Source: Deltaproteobacteria bacterium
GTDB taxonomy: Bacteria > Myxococcota_A > Polyangia > Haliangiales > Haliangiaceae
NCBI GenBank assembly: GCA_013812655.1
Contig: JACCTC010000090.1
Coordinates: 1 to 38,306, forward strand
DNA length: 38,306 bases
Reading direction: 5' to 3'
This document shows, piece after piece, positions 14,310 through 24,143 of this stretch. Under the pieces are notes generated by a model. That model searched no databases. It was not told where the DNA came from and saw nothing but the letters and a program-made list of their open reading frames with translations. Made by a program: the position numbers and the translations under genes. How positions within the stretch are numbered: the stretch's first letter is position 1; each line of letters begins with the position of its first letter.

Positions 14310-16829
14310 ATGGGAATCGAACTCCTGGCTCGCAGCGGGCGGGCTCTTCTGATCTGCAGCGTCGTGACCGCGTGCGCGAGCCCGGATTTCGATCCGGCGC
14401 CGAACGTCATCCACGCGCGGTTCGATCCCGACGCCAAGTCGATCCCGATGCCGAACGACGCGGTGCGCGACGCCGAGCTCGGCGTGCTCGACCTGCCGAA
14501 CGACGATCCCGAGGAGCTCGCGCGGCTCACCGAGTCCGAGAAGGAATTCTACGCGTACCTCGAGACGCTCGATGGCTGGTCGAGCCTGATGTCGGCGACC
14601 GTCGAGCTGACCGGCGCGATCGACCCGCGGAGCGTCGACGCCACGAACCTCCAGGTCTGGCGCTGGAGCGGCACGCCGACGCTGATCGATCAGTCGCGGA
14701 TCTCGATCTCCGCCGACGGCACGAAGCTGACGGTCGATCCGCCGCGCGAGGGCTGGGCCCGCGGCGACCGCTATGTCGCGATGCTGCGCGGCGGCGTGCA
14801 CGGTGCGAAGGGCATGGCGGGCGAGCGCGTCGAGTGCGATGCCGCGTTCTACTTCCTGCGCCAGACCGAGAAGCTCGACACGCCCGAGCACGAGCGCGCG
14901 TTCCCCGGCGACACCCGCGCCGAGCGGATGGCGAACGCCGAGAAGCTCGAGAAGATCCGGCTCGACCTCGCGCCGGTGTTCGACTTCTTCGAGGCACGCG
15001 ACATCCCGCGCGCCGAGATCGCGAGCCTGTGGGCGTTCACGGTGACCACGCGCACCGAGCTCGCGATGGACAAGGCGTCGCAGCGGATGCCGCTGCCGAT
15101 CAACCTGATGCTCGATCCGAAGACCGGCCGGGTGAAGGTGCCGGTCGCGCCCTGGGATCGCCCGTTCGAGGCGGCCGCCAAGCTGCGCCTCGCCGAGTTC
15201 GACGGGTTCGGGCTGTCCGCGAGCCCGCTCTTCGAGTTCACCGCGCCGATGACGAAGACCACGGTCAGCGCGTCGACGGTCAAGCTGTTCCGGCTCGACG
15301 GTGGCGCGCCCGTACCGGTCCCCGCCGACGTCACGCTGATGGACGACCTGATGCACGTCATCGTGTCGCCGAAGGACCAGCGGTTCACCGAGAAGACCAG
15401 CTACATCGTCGTCGTCGACGCAGCCGTGCGCGACGCCAAGGGCAAGCCGGTGATGACGATGCCCGCCGGGCACTTCCTCAAGGCCCACTCGGCGGTCTAC
15501 GTCGACGGTACGAGCCAGGTGAAGGCCGTCGACGCCGAGGACGCCGAGAAGCTCGAGCTCGCACGTGCGCAGATCGGCGCGGCGATCGATCAGATCGGGC
15601 GTGACCGCGTGCTCGCGGCGTGGCCGTTCACCACGATGGAGATCAAGGCACCGCTCGCGAGTGCGCGCGCGGCTGCCGAGCGGCTCGCCGTGTCACCCGA
15701 GCCGTCGATCACCGGCCAGCAGACGCCGGGGCAGGCGGTCGCGGACTTCCCGCTCGGCATCGGCTCGCTCTCGAACCTCTCACGCGTCTACCACGGCACG
15801 ATCGAGTCACCGTTCTTCCTCGATGCGCGCTCGACCGCGCTCCGTGGCGACGGCGGCCACGAGATCGAGAACGTCGCGTTCACGCTGACGGTGCCGAGCA
15901 ACCCGAAGGCGGGTCCGATGCCGGTCGTGATCTTCGGCCATGGCCTCGTCACCGAGCGGCGGTTCGTGCTCGCGGTCGCCAGCGCGCTCGCCGCGAAGGG
16001 CTTCGCCGCGATCTCGATCGACTTCCCGTATCACGGCACCCGGACGTACTGCGCGAAGGGCGGCCCGATCTCGGTGATCGACCCGACCACCGGCCAGCCG
16101 CTCTCGCTCGAGCCGTGTGGCAGCGGCACGACCTGCAACGACTTCGGCCGCTGCGTCGATGCGAGCGGTCAGGGCAACAAGCTCGCGAAGTGGCCGATCA
16201 TCGACTTGCCGATCGCCTCGGGCGCGGTGTTCACGGACGTCAACCACATCGCGTCGACGAAGGATCACTTCCTCCAGGCGCTCGTCGATCTCGGCTCGCT
16301 CGATCGTGCGCTGCGCAAGGGCAACTGGATGCCGATGCTCGGTCGCGCCGTCGACACGACGCGGATCTATTACACCGGGCAATCGCTCGGCGGGATCATG
16401 GGCGGGATGTTCCTCGGAACGTCGCCCGACATCTCGCGCGCCGTGCTCAACGTTCCCGGCGCCGATCTGATCCGGATGTTCGACGAGTCGACGTTCTTCA
16501 GCTCGCACCTCGACGGCCTGTTCACGCGTGAGGGCGTCGACAAGGACAAGTTCGAGGGCCGGCGCCTCCTCGAGGTCGCGCGCTGGATCATGGACGCCGT
16601 CGATCCGCAGCACCTCGGCAAGGAAGCCGGCGCACGCGCGCTGCTGATCCAGATGGCGACGCTCGACTTCATCATCCCGAACGACTCGACGAAGGAGCTC
16701 CAGGCCGTCACCGGCGCGCCGCGTCGCGACTACATCGCCGAGCACGGGTTCATCACGATCCCGTTCGAGCCCGAGTACTACCGGGGCGTCAACGACATGG
16801 CCAAGTGGCTCAACGGGGAGGGGCTGTGA
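14310..16829 (+). CDS. Outer-membrane lipoprotein lipase/lysophospholipase, VolA/Pla-1-like
   Basis: An 839-residue lipoprotein (lipobox VTAC, Cys22) preceded by a GAGGGA ribosome site. The N-terminal half (about 40-480) has Ig-like beta domains with a 'PMTKTTVSASTVKLF' strand typical of bacterial Ig-like segments. The C-terminal half is an alpha/beta hydrolase: MPVVIFGHGLV as oxyanion strand, YYTGQSLGGIMGG with nucleophile Ser692, and an acid and His further on. Surface lipases of the VolA/Pla-1 (Vibrio, Aeromonas) type share this size, lipid anchor and fold, and volA lies beside fadL, as here. It probably releases fatty acids from phospholipids outside the cell. The stop overlaps the next start (TGATG). 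Substrate and gene name are not proven. Confidence 0.8.
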   Translation: MGIELLARSGRALLICSVVTACASPDFDPAPNVIHARFDPDAKSIPMPNDAVRDAELGVLDLPNDDPEELARLTESEKEFYAYLETLDGWSSLMSATVELTGAIDPRSVDATNLQVWRWSGTPTLIDQSRISISADGTKLTVDPPREGWARGDRYVAMLRGGVHGAKGMAGERVECDAAFYFLRQTEKLDTPEHERAFPGDTRAERMANAEKLEKIRLDLAPVFDFFEARDIPRAEIASLWAFTVTTRTELAMDKASQRMPLPINLMLDPKTGRVKVPVAPWDRPFEAAAKLRLAEFDGFGLSASPLFEFTAPMTKTTVSASTVKLFRLDGGAPVPVPADVTLMDDLMHVIVSPKDQRFTEKTSYIVVVDAAVRDAKGKPVMTMPAGHFLKAHSAVYVDGTSQVKAVDAEDAEKLELARAQIGAAIDQIGRDRVLAAWPFTTMEIKAPLASARAAAERLAVSPEPSITGQQTPGQAVADFPLGIGSLSNLSRVYHGTIESPFFLDARSTALRGDGGHEIENVAFTLTVPSNPKAGPMPVVIFGHGLVTERRFVLAVASALAAKGFAAISIDFPYHGTRTYCAKGGPISVIDPTTGQPLSLEPCGSGTTCNDFGRCVDASGQGNKLAKWPIIDLPIASGAVFTDVNHIASTKDHFLQALVDLGSLDRALRKGNWMPMLGRAVDTTRIYYTGQSLGGIMGGMFLGTSPDISRAVLNVPGADLIRMFDESTFFSSHLDGLFTREGVDKDKFEGRRLLEVARWIMDAVDPQHLGKEAGARALLIQMATLDFIIPNDSTKELQAVTGAPRRDYIAEHGFITIPFEPEYYRGVNDMAKWLNGEGL

Positions 16830-18043
16830 TGCGCAACCGTTCGACGATACTTGTCCTCGCGGTCGCCGTGGCTCCGCTCGCGCATCTCGGCTCTCCCCGT
16901 GGCGCGTCCGCAGGCGGCTTTGCCGTCGGCGAGCAGACCGCGGTCTCCGCTGGTACCGGCAACGCCGGCGTCGCGCGCGACGATGATCCGGGCGCGGCCT
17001 GGCACGTCCCCGCGGCGCTCGCAGATGGCAAGGGTCTGCGCCTCGACGCCTCGCTGATCGTGGCTCGCCCGTCGCTCGAGGCGCGTGCGCTCGACGGCTC
17101 GTGGAGCGAGACCAACGAAGGAGCCTGGGCGACGCCGCCGCACCTCAACGTCAGCTTCGCGCGCGATCGCTGGGCTGCCGGCATCTCGCTCGGCGTGCCG
17201 TTCGGCAGCGGCGTGACGTGGCCCGGCGACTGGCAGGGTCAGTACGAGATCGTGCAGACCCAGCTCCAGGTGTTCCGCGCCGCGCCGTTCTTCGCGTGGA
17301 GCTTCGGCAAGCTGCGCGCGTCGGCGGGCTTCCACGTCGACGCCGGGCGCCTGCAGATCGCGCGCGACCTCGACTTCATCGATGTCGAGGGTGACGTCGC
17401 GATCGACATGTCCGGCCGCGGGGTCGGCGTCGACGCCGCGCTCTACTACCAGGCGATGCCGGCACTGTCGTTCGGCCTCGCGTATCGCGGCCGCACGCGG
17501 ATGGCGCTCTCGGGTGGCGCGAACTTCACGGCTCCCGATGCGTTCGCCGGGAAGGTCCCGGATCAGAACGCGAAGAGCGAGCTCGTGCTCCCCGACCAGA
17601 TCGTTGCTGGAACCCGCTACGACTTCGGGACGTACGCCGCGCTGCTCGACGTCGAGCTGACGATGTGGTCGACGCACGCGCGCACCACGGTCGACTTCGC
17701 GCACGAGGCGACGCCCGACGTGATGCAGGAGAATGGCTGGCGGAACACGCTGTCGGTACGCACCGGCGGCGAGTGGACGCGTGGCCGGCTCGTGCTGCGC
17801 CATGGCGCCTACTACGATCAGTCGCCCGCACCGCGTGATCGCCTGGCGCCGTCGTCGCCGGACTCGACGCGGATCGGGCTCACGGCAGGCGCGAGCTGGC
17901 GGTTCGATCGTGCGTGGAGCGCGGATGCGTTCGTCGAGTCGATGTTCATCCTGCGCCGCGACACCGCGAGCATGGATGCGCTGCAGGCCAGCTACGGCGG
18001 GCGCGCCATGCTCGGCGGGCTCGGCGTGCGGTGGACACCGTGA
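16829..18043 (+). CDS. FadL/TodX-family outer-membrane channel (OMPP1)
   Basis: A 404-residue protein with a Sec signal (cleavage likely after GASA, about residue 28). The mature N-terminus GGFAVGEQTAVSAGTGNAG, followed by DDDPGAAWHVPAAL, matches the FadL hatch signature (G-x-x-x-x-E-x...G-x-G-x-A-G, D-x-s-t...N-P-A), with HVPA in place of NPA. The rest is a run of amphipathic beta-strands, and the protein ends in a strand (MLGGLGVRWTP) without the classical terminal Phe. FadL proteins carry long-chain fatty acids or hydrophobic compounds across the outer membrane. The start is fixed by the TGATG overlap and a GGGGAGGGG ribosome site inside the lipase gene. Confidence 0.85.
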   Translation: MRNRSTILVLAVAVAPLAHLGSPRGASAGGFAVGEQTAVSAGTGNAGVARDDDPGAAWHVPAALADGKGLRLDASLIVARPSLEARALDGSWSETNEGAWATPPHLNVSFARDRWAAGISLGVPFGSGVTWPGDWQGQYEIVQTQLQVFRAAPFFAWSFGKLRASAGFHVDAGRLQIARDLDFIDVEGDVAIDMSGRGVGVDAALYYQAMPALSFGLAYRGRTRMALSGGANFTAPDAFAGKVPDQNAKSELVLPDQIVAGTRYDFGTYAALLDVELTMWSTHARTTVDFAHEATPDVMQENGWRNTLSVRTGGEWTRGRLVLRHGAYYDQSPAPRDRLAPSSPDSTRIGLTAGASWRFDRAWSADAFVESMFILRRDTASMDALQASYGGRAMLGGLGVRWTP

Positions 18044-18729
18044 TCGACGCGGCACCACGCGGCGGCAAGCGCGCACGCATCCCGACGCCGCCGCGCAACA
18101 CCCCGCTGTCGCGCTTGCTCGACGTCACCCAGCCAGCCGCCGCGAGCCGGGTCACCGCGCTCGACGCCCTCGAGCTGGCGACCCAGAAGTGGCTCGCGGG
18201 CGAGCGCCTCGACATCGGCCGGCTCGCCGACGAGCTCAAGATCGGTCGCGCGACGCTGTTTCGCTGGGTCGGCAGCAAGGAGCAGCTGTACGGCGAGGTG
18301 ATCTCGGCGGCGTTCGGCGCGACCCTGGCGTGGGCGATCCGGCGCGGCACCGGGACGGGCGCTGCCTACCTCACCTCGGTCACCGATCACCTGCTGCGCG
18401 CGCTCGTGGCCTCGCAGCCGCTGCGCCGCTTCGTGCGCCACGACGCCGAGCTCGCGCTCCGGATCGTGATGTCGAGCTCGAGCCCCGTCGAGCATCGCGT
18501 GGTCACCGCGGTTCGCGAGCTGATCGACGCCGAGGTCACAGCCGGCCAGCTGGTTCCCGCGATGGACACCGGCTCGCTCGCGTACGTGATCGTGCGGATC
18601 GCCGAGTCGTTCCTCTACCGCGACGTGATCAGCGGCGAAGCACCGGACGTCGACACCGCGACCCGCGCGATCGGCCTCTTGTTCACCGCGCAGGCGGCGC
18701 AAAAGCCGGTCCGCAAGCGCGTGCGCTGA
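18040..18729 (+). CDS. TetR-family regulator of the lipase-FadL operon
   Basis: A 229-residue protein. GTG 18040 overlaps the FadL stop codon (GTGA), which makes it the third coupled cistron. After a basic, Pro-rich N-terminus (1-35), the TetR helix-turn-helix spans about 42-88, with IGRLADELKIGRATLFRWVG and SKEQL as recognition region. The C-terminal ligand domain resembles the QsdR-type TetR_C group. Such regulators often sense acyl-CoA or acyl compounds; here that would fit feedback control of lipid uptake, but this is inference from position. Another in-frame GTG lies at 18031. No matching palindrome upstream of 14310 was convincing. Confidence 0.82.
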   Translation: MIDAAPRGGKRARIPTPPRNTPLSRLLDVTQPAAASRVTALDALELATQKWLAGERLDIGRLADELKIGRATLFRWVGSKEQLYGEVISAAFGATLAWAIRRGTGTGAAYLTSVTDHLLRALVASQPLRRFVRHDAELALRIVMSSSSPVEHRVVTAVRELIDAEVTAGQLVPAMDTGSLAYVIVRIAESFLYRDVISGEAPDVDTATRAIGLLFTAQAAQKPVRKRVR

Positions 18730-18832
18730 CAGCCCAATTACATCTGCGGTACGGCGACACCGGAATTTTCGCGGTGGATGGAACACGGTCGCGGCCAATC
18801 AGGTAGGGGGGCGGGTCGCGTAAATTCGAGCG

Positions 18833-21295
18833 GTGACGGCGGCGGAGCTCCCCACGACCGAGACAGCTCGCCTCGCCGCGCTCGATCGCTACGAGGTCCT
18901 CGACACCGCAGCCGAGGAGGCGTTCGACGAGATCGCGAGGCTGGCCGCGATGATCTGCGAGATGCCGACCGCCCTCGTTTCGCTCGTCGACGCCAAGCGG
19001 CAATGGTTCAAGGCGCGGATCGCGTTCGGTGTCACCGAGACCCCGCGCGAGCTCGCGTTCTGCGCGCATACGATCCTCGGGCAGGACGTGATGGTCGTCC
19101 CGGACGCCAGGCAGGACCCGCGGTTCGCGACGAATCCTTACGTCATCGGCGAGCCCGGAATCCGGTCCTATGCGGGCGCGCCCCTGATCACCGAGGACAA
19201 CCAGGCACTCGGCTCGCTCGCGGTGATCGACTATGTCCCTCGCAAGCTCGGCAACACCCAGCTCGACGGGTTGCGCATGTTGAGCCACCAGGTGATCGCG
19301 CAGCTCGAGCTCCGGCGTCAGGTCAACGAGGCCCGGGCTCAGGGCGCGCGCGTCGCGCAGAACAGCCCTGCTCTCGCGTCGGCGCTGGTCGAGTCGTCGC
19401 TCGACTGCGTGATCGCGATCGATCACCAGGGTCGCATCATCGAGTTCAATCATGCCGCCGAGAAGACGTTTGGATACCGGCGGGTCGACGTCCTCGGCAA
19501 GAACATGGCGAAGCTGCTCGTCCCGGAGCATCTCCGGCATCGTCATAACGACGGACTCGGGAAATATCTCGCGACAGGCGTCCCGAAGAACCTCGGCCGC
19601 CGACTCGAGCTGAGTGCGCAGCGTGCGGACGGTACCGAGTTTCCCATCGAGCTCTCGATCAACCGCGTCGAGACCGATCCGCCGATCTTCGCGGGCTTCC
19701 TGCGCGACATCACCGATCGCGTCGAGGCGCAACGCGAGATCGAGCGCACGATGGAGCGGTTCGAGCTGGTCACCCAAGCGACCAACGACGTGATCTACGA
19801 CTGGGACCTGCGCAGTCATGCCATCTGGTGGAGTGAGGCCTTCACCCGGATCTATGGGGACCCGCACCTAGCCGGTCATACGGCCTACGAGGCCTGGCTC
19901 GACCGCGTACATCCCGAGGACCGAGATGCGGTCGGCCACAGCATCAACCACGTGATCGACCGTGGCGGTTCGATGTGGACCGCCGAGTACCGGTTCCGAC
20001 GTGGCAACGGCACGTACGCGAAGATCTTCGATCGCGGATACGTCATGCGCGATGCCGGCAAGCAGCCGACCCGCATGATCGGCGCGATGGTCGACCTCAC
20101 CGAGCGACACCTCCTCGAGGAGCAGCTCCTGCGGTCGCAGAAGATGGAGGCGATCGGCCAGCTCTCCGGTGGCATCGCGCACGACTTCAATAATCTGTTG
20201 ACGATCATCGATTGCAACCTGTTCCTGGTGTCCCGCGGGATCACGTCCGAGGACCCGGCGACGCGCCGGGAGCTCACGACCTACCTCGACGAGATCGCGC
20301 AGACCAGCGGGCGTGCGGCGAGCCTGACGCGTCAGCTCCTGATGGTCAGCCGCAACCAGCCGGTCCGCCAGAGCGCGACCGATCTCAACGGCGTCGTCGT
20401 CGAGATGACGCGGATGCTCCGCCGCGTGCTCGGCGAGCAGGTCGAGCTGCGGGTCGACACCAGCGCCGCGTTGCCCGCGATCATGGCTGACGTCGGCATG
20501 ATCGAGCAGGTGGTGATCAACCTCGCGGTCAACGCGCGCGATGCGATGCCCGACGGCGGCAGCCTCGCGATCTCGACCGGCGTGTCGACGCTGCGCGAGA
20601 CGACGATGATGCAGGGCCTCGAGGTGCGCGCGGGCACCTACGTCAAGCTCCTGGTCACCGATACCGGCAACGGCATTTCGCCCGAGGTGCTGCCGAAGAT
20701 CTTCGAGCCGTTCTTCACGACGAAGGACATCGGCAAGGGCACCGGGCTGGGGCTCTCGACGGTCTACGGAATCGTTCGCCAGCATCGCGGTGGCATCGAT
20801 GTTTCGTCGCAACCCGGCCAGGGCACGACGTTCGTCGTCTACCTGCCGATGACGCTGGCGGCGACCATGGCCGAGACCGCGCCGTCCCAGGGGACCGACG
20901 TCCCGCTGGGTACCGAGACGATCCTCGTCGTCGAAGACGAGCAGGTCTTGCGAGCCGGCATCGCGAGCTTCCTGCGCCGCTGCGGGTACAGCGTGCTCGA
21001 GGCGGCGTCGGCCGTGGCCGCACTCGCGGTCTGGGACAAGCATCGCGACGCCATCGCGCTGGTGCTGACCGACATGGTGATGCCCGCCGGGATGACGGGC
21101 CGTGATCTCGCCGCGCGGTTGCGCCGCGAGCGCCCGCAGCTGCCGATCCTCTACACGAGCGGCTACGCGGCGGAGCTCGCTACCGCGGGCGAGCCGCTCG
21201 TCGAGGGCGAGAACTTCATCGAGAAGCCGTACGCGCCGAGCAAGCTCGCGCAGCTGATCCGCCGCACGCTCGATCGTCAAGACCGCGCGAAGTAG
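18833..21295 (+). CDS. Hybrid sensor histidine kinase: GAF-PAS-PAS-HisKA-HATPase-REC
   Basis: An 820-residue soluble kinase starting at GTG 18833. Its GAF domain (about 20-165) opens with [16 protein letters not shown] and contains a [13 protein letters not shown] strand. PAS 1 (about 185-305) has a DITDR exit and PAS 2 (about 310-430) is of PAC type. The HisKA H-box [11 protein letters not shown] has His450. The HATPase has N-box [15 protein letters not shown]1 VTDTGNGI and G2 [13 protein letters not shown]. The C-terminal receiver (about 695-810) has phospho-acceptor Asp747 (LTDMVMP) and Lys in FIEKPY. No membrane segment is seen, so it senses an internal signal. All key residues are present. 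Its end overlaps the convergent TauE gene by 19 bases. Confidence 0.93.
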   Translation: MTAAELPTTETARLAALDRYEVLDTAAEEAFDEIARLAAMICEMPTALVSLVDAKRQWFKARIAFGVTETPRELAFCAHTILGQDVMVVPDARQDPRFATNPYVIGEPGIRSYAGAPLITEDNQALGSLAVIDYVPRKLGNTQLDGLRMLSHQVIAQLELRRQVNEARAQGARVAQNSPALASALVESSLDCVIAIDHQGRIIEFNHAAEKTFGYRRVDVLGKNMAKLLVPEHLRHRHNDGLGKYLATGVPKNLGRRLELSAQRADGTEFPIELSINRVETDPPIFAGFLRDITDRVEAQREIERTMERFELVTQATNDVIYDWDLRSHAIWWSEAFTRIYGDPHLAGHTAYEAWLDRVHPEDRDAVGHSINHVIDRGGSMWTAEYRFRRGNGTYAKIFDRGYVMRDAGKQPTRMIGAMVDLTERHLLEEQLLRSQKMEAIGQLSGGIAHDFNNLLTIIDCNLFLVSRGITSEDPATRRELTTYLDEIAQTSGRAASLTRQLLMVSRNQPVRQSATDLNGVVVEMTRMLRRVLGEQVELRVDTSAALPAIMADVGMIEQVVINLAVNARDAMPDGGSLAISTGVSTLRETTMMQGLEVRAGTYVKLLVTDTGNGISPEVLPKIFEPFFTTKDIGKGTGLGLSTVYGIVRQHRGGIDVSSQPGQGTTFVVYLPMTLAATMAETAPSQGTDVPLGTETILVVEDEQVLRAGIASFLRRCGYSVLEAASAVAALAVWDKHRDAIALVLTDMVMPAGMTGRDLAARLRRERPQLPILYTSGYAAELATAGEPLVEGENFIEKPYAPSKLAQLIRRTLDRQDRAK

Positions 21296-22038
21296 ACGAT
21301 CGCCACCGCGACGCCGAGCACGACGACGATCCACCGCAGCACGCGCGCCGGGATCTTCGACGCCAGCTTGCCGCCGATCACGCCACCGACGAGCGCACCC
21401 GCGAGCATGATACCGGCGACCGGCCAGTCGATGCGCTCCGAGAACATGAAGACGATCGCGGCCGCCACGTTGACGACGAGCGACACCAGCTGCTTGAGCG
21501 CATTCAACCTGATCAGGCCATCGCTGATCACGATGCCGAGCGCGGCGAGCACGATCACCCCGAGGCCCGCGCCGAAGTACCCGCCGTACACCGCGCCGAG
21601 CGCGATTGGCAGCATCGCCCACGGCTCGGCGCGCCGATGAGTGACCGGCGTGCGCCCGAACAGCCAGGTCCGGATCGCGTCCTGCGCACCGACGAGCAAC
21701 GCGGCGAACAGCAGCAGCGCTGGCACGATCACGTCGAACGCGCGCTCGTCGGTGTGCAACAGCAGGAACGCACCGCCGACCCCGCCGAGCGCACCGACCG
21801 GCAACAGCATCGCTGCGCGCCGGCCCTGACCCGCGAGATCGCGACGCTGCGCGAGCGCGGCGCCGAGGTAGCCCGGGCACAGCGCGACCGTGTTCGTGAT
21901 GCTGGCGACCACGGGAGGCAGACCGACCGCGAGCAGCGTCGGGAACGAGATCAAGCTGCCACCGCCGGCGATCGCGTTGATCGCACCCGCGGCGCACGCT
22001 GCCGCGCCGACAGCGATCATGCTGGCCGCGTCGAGCAT
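21277..22038 (-). CDS. TauE/SafE-family membrane exporter
   Basis: A 253-residue protein with about eight hydrophobic segments. The first has the family's GAINAIAGGGSLISFPTLLA loop, repeated in weaker form in the second half (LGAVYGGYFGAGLGVIVL), as expected for two TauE repeats. Family members export sulfite, sulfoacetate or related organosulfur anions; the substrate here is unknown. ATG 22038 overlaps the TGA of the upstream crotonase gene (TGATG), so the protein begins MLDAASMIAV and the longer frame upstream is a shadow of the crotonase. Its link to a crotonase and an oxidoreductase suggests export of an acidic product. Confidence 0.88.
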   Translation of the reverse strand: MLDAASMIAVGAAACAAGAINAIAGGGSLISFPTLLAVGLPPVVASITNTVALCPGYLGAALAQRRDLAGQGRRAAMLLPVGALGGVGGAFLLLHTDERAFDVIVPALLLFAALLVGAQDAIRTWLFGRTPVTHRRAEPWAMLPIALGAVYGGYFGAGLGVIVLAALGIVISDGLIRLNALKQLVSLVVNVAAAIVFMFSERIDWPVAGIMLAGALVGGVIGGKLASKIPARVLRWIVVVLGVAVAIVYFARS

Positions 22039-22949
22039 CAACCCTTGAACGTCGACGGGCCGGCGTCGCCGAACGGCTCGTCGCGATCGCGGACCGCCTG
22101 GCGGAAGCCTGCCTCGGCGGCGCGCCGCGCGAAGCCGTGCCCCTCGGGCGTGTGGCGGGCGATGCCGTCGAACACCGTGCCGAGCAGCTGGTTCCCCGCA
22201 AGCCCACCGCCGTACACGCTCTGGTTCAGCATCAGCTTCATCATCACGAGCTGATTGATCGGCATCCGCGCGATCCGTTCGAGGAGGATCTCGCAGCGCG
22301 CATCGAGCTCGGCGCGCGGTGCACTCTCGATCGCCAGGCCCCACGCGACCGCCTCGGTACCCGACAGGCAGTCGCCCGTGAACAGCAGGCGCTTTGCCTT
22401 CTCGAGCCCGATCCGGTGGACCCACAAGGCCGTCGTCGGTACGCCCCACACGCGCGCGGGCGGATAGCCGATCTTCGCGACGTCCTCGATCACGAGCAGA
22501 TCACTGCACAGCGCGAGGTCGGTGCCGCCGGCGACGCAGAACCCGTGCACCTTGCAGACGACCGGCTTGTCGCTGTGGAACAGGCTCATGAAGCCGCGGA
22601 CGTTGCGCGACATCATCTGGTAATCGACCATCGGATCCCAGGTCGCCGCAGGATCGTGGTTCGCGCGCTGCACCGCGGGATCGAGGGGCGAGCCGGCGGG
22701 CCCGACGACCGGCTGGCCGGCCATGCCCTGCTCGGCGCTGGCCTCCAGATCGTAGCCGCCGCAGAATCCCTTGCCGTTGCCGGCGAGCGCGATGACGTGG
22801 ACGGCGGGGTCGAGGTTGGCCGCCTCGACGCACGTCGCGAGCTCGCGGGGTGTGCTCAGCGTGAGGCCGTTACCGCGTGCCGGTCGGTTCAGGGTGATAC
22901 GGGCGATGCGGCCGTCGACCGCGTAGGTCATCGTCGTCAGGCCGTCCAT
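22038..22949 (-). CDS. Crotonase-superfamily protein (enoyl-CoA hydratase/isomerase-like)
   Basis: A 303-residue crotonase. The oxyanion-hole segments are AGNGKGFCGGYDLEA (about 55-69) and VHGFCVAGGTDLALCSDL (about 134-151). Further family signatures are KIGYPPARVWGVP and KRLLFTGDCLSGTEAVAWGLA. It is longer than the usual 260 residues owing to an insert at about 70-115. The two catalytic Glu of true enoyl-CoA hydratases (the E of GGGCE and of PE) are replaced by Asp (GGTD) and by an Ala/Arg context, so hydratase activity is doubtful and another crotonase reaction is more likely. ATG 22949 lies 10 bases after the stop of the Gfo/Idh/MocA gene, so both are probably co-transcribed. Confidence 0.88.
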   Translation of the reverse strand: MDGLTTMTYAVDGRIARITLNRPARGNGLTLSTPRELATCVEAANLDPAVHVIALAGNGKGFCGGYDLEASAEQGMAGQPVVGPAGSPLDPAVQRANHDPAATWDPMVDYQMMSRNVRGFMSLFHSDKPVVCKVHGFCVAGGTDLALCSDLLVIEDVAKIGYPPARVWGVPTTALWVHRIGLEKAKRLLFTGDCLSGTEAVAWGLAIESAPRAELDARCEILLERIARMPINQLVMMKLMLNQSVYGGGLAGNQLLGTVFDGIARHTPEGHGFARRAAEAGFRQAVRDRDEPFGDAGPSTFKG

Positions 22950-22959
22950 CCACCGGACA

Positions 22960-24069
22960 CTACTTCGTCGGCTGTTCGACGTCGACGAGTGGCGGCATGT
23001 CGTGCGACGCGGGCATCCTGATCTCCTGGCCGAGATCGGGCCGCCGCGGCCGCGCGATCGGATCGATAGGCACCGCCCGGCCGAACCGCGCCGATGACTG
23101 GATCGCCTGGATGATGCGGACGTCCGCCAGTCCCTCCCAGCCGCTCGGCTCGGGATCGATGTTGTCGCGGATGCAGGTCGCGAAGTACTCGATCTCGGCG
23201 GCGACCTGGTCGCGCTTCTGGAACGTCCGCGACTTCGTACCGTGCTTGCCCTCGACGTGGAGCGTCATCTCGGCAGCGTAGTCGTAGGCGTTGTCGAGCG
23301 AGAGAAAGCCCTCGGTGCCGATCACCTGGTAGTGCGCGCGATCGTAAGCTCCGAAGCTGCAGGTGAACTGCGCGACCCGCTCCTGCGGGAATCGCATCGT
23401 CACCGCGCACGCCTCCTCGACGGACGCGAACCGCGGATCGGCCCCCGCGAGCTTCATCGAGAGGACCTCGAGGGGCTCGGCGCGAAACAGGTAGCGCGCG
23501 GCGTTCACGCAGTAGATGCCGATGTCGTAGATCGGGCCGGCGCCGCGCCGGGGCTGCGTGCGGACGTTGCCGTCGCGGACCTGCATCGAGAAGATCGAGT
23601 TGAACATTCGCGGCTCGCCGATCTCGCCGCCGCGTGCGACCTCGATCGCGATCAGGTTCGCAGCCTCGAAGTGCAGCCGGTACGCGACCATCAGCTTGAC
23701 GTGCCCGCGCTCGCACGCGCGGATCATCTGCATGCACTCGGCATCGGTCGGCGCCATCGGCTTCTCGCACATCACGTGGACGCCGTGGCGCGCCGCGATG
23801 ACCGTGAGCTCGGCGTGCAGATCGTTGGGCACCGCGATGTAGAGCGCATCGATCCCGCCCTTTGCGAGCAGCTCGTCGAGCTGGTCATAGTGACAGCGCG
23901 CCGACACGTTGTAGCGCTCGCAGAGCTCGTCGAGCTTGTGATCCGAGCGCGATACCAGTGCCGCGAGCTCGACGCCCTCGAGCTGGTCTATCGCCGGGAG
24001 TACCGCCGCCTGTGCGAAGTGCCCCTGCCCCGCGACGGCGATGCGGATCCGTTTGGTTGCGCGACTCAT
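22960..24069 (-). CDS. Gfo/Idh/MocA-family NAD(P)-dependent oxidoreductase
   Basis: A 369-residue protein. The N-terminal Rossmann fold begins with RIRIAVAGQGHFAQAAVLPA (dinucleotide G-x-G-x-x-A) and continues to YIAVPNDLHAE and the family's EKPMAP motif carrying the catalytic-site Lys. The C-terminal half is the alpha/beta domain, with GPIYDIGIYCVNAARYLF, the usual D-x-G-x-H/Y substrate-site region. It resembles the glucose-fructose oxidoreductase branch, but there is no Tat signal, so it is cytoplasmic. The substrate is probably a sugar or polyol derivative. ATG 24069 is preferred over an upstream in-frame GTG (24099). First gene of a three-gene minus-strand operon. Confidence 0.88.
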   Translation of the reverse strand: MSRATKRIRIAVAGQGHFAQAAVLPAIDQLEGVELAALVSRSDHKLDELCERYNVSARCHYDQLDELLAKGGIDALYIAVPNDLHAELTVIAARHGVHVMCEKPMAPTDAECMQMIRACERGHVKLMVAYRLHFEAANLIAIEVARGGEIGEPRMFNSIFSMQVRDGNVRTQPRRGAGPIYDIGIYCVNAARYLFRAEPLEVLSMKLAGADPRFASVEEACAVTMRFPQERVAQFTCSFGAYDRAHYQVIGTEGFLSLDNAYDYAAEMTLHVEGKHGTKSRTFQKRDQVAAEIEYFATCIRDNIDPEPSGWEGLADVRIIQAIQSSARFGRAVPIDPIARPRRPDLGQEIRMPASHDMPPLVDVEQPTK

Positions 24070-24143
24070 GAGCACATCAGGCAGCAAGCGACGTTCCACG
24101 CGGTGCGTCGCGACGGCAAGCCCCTTGCAGCGTCGGCTCGGTC

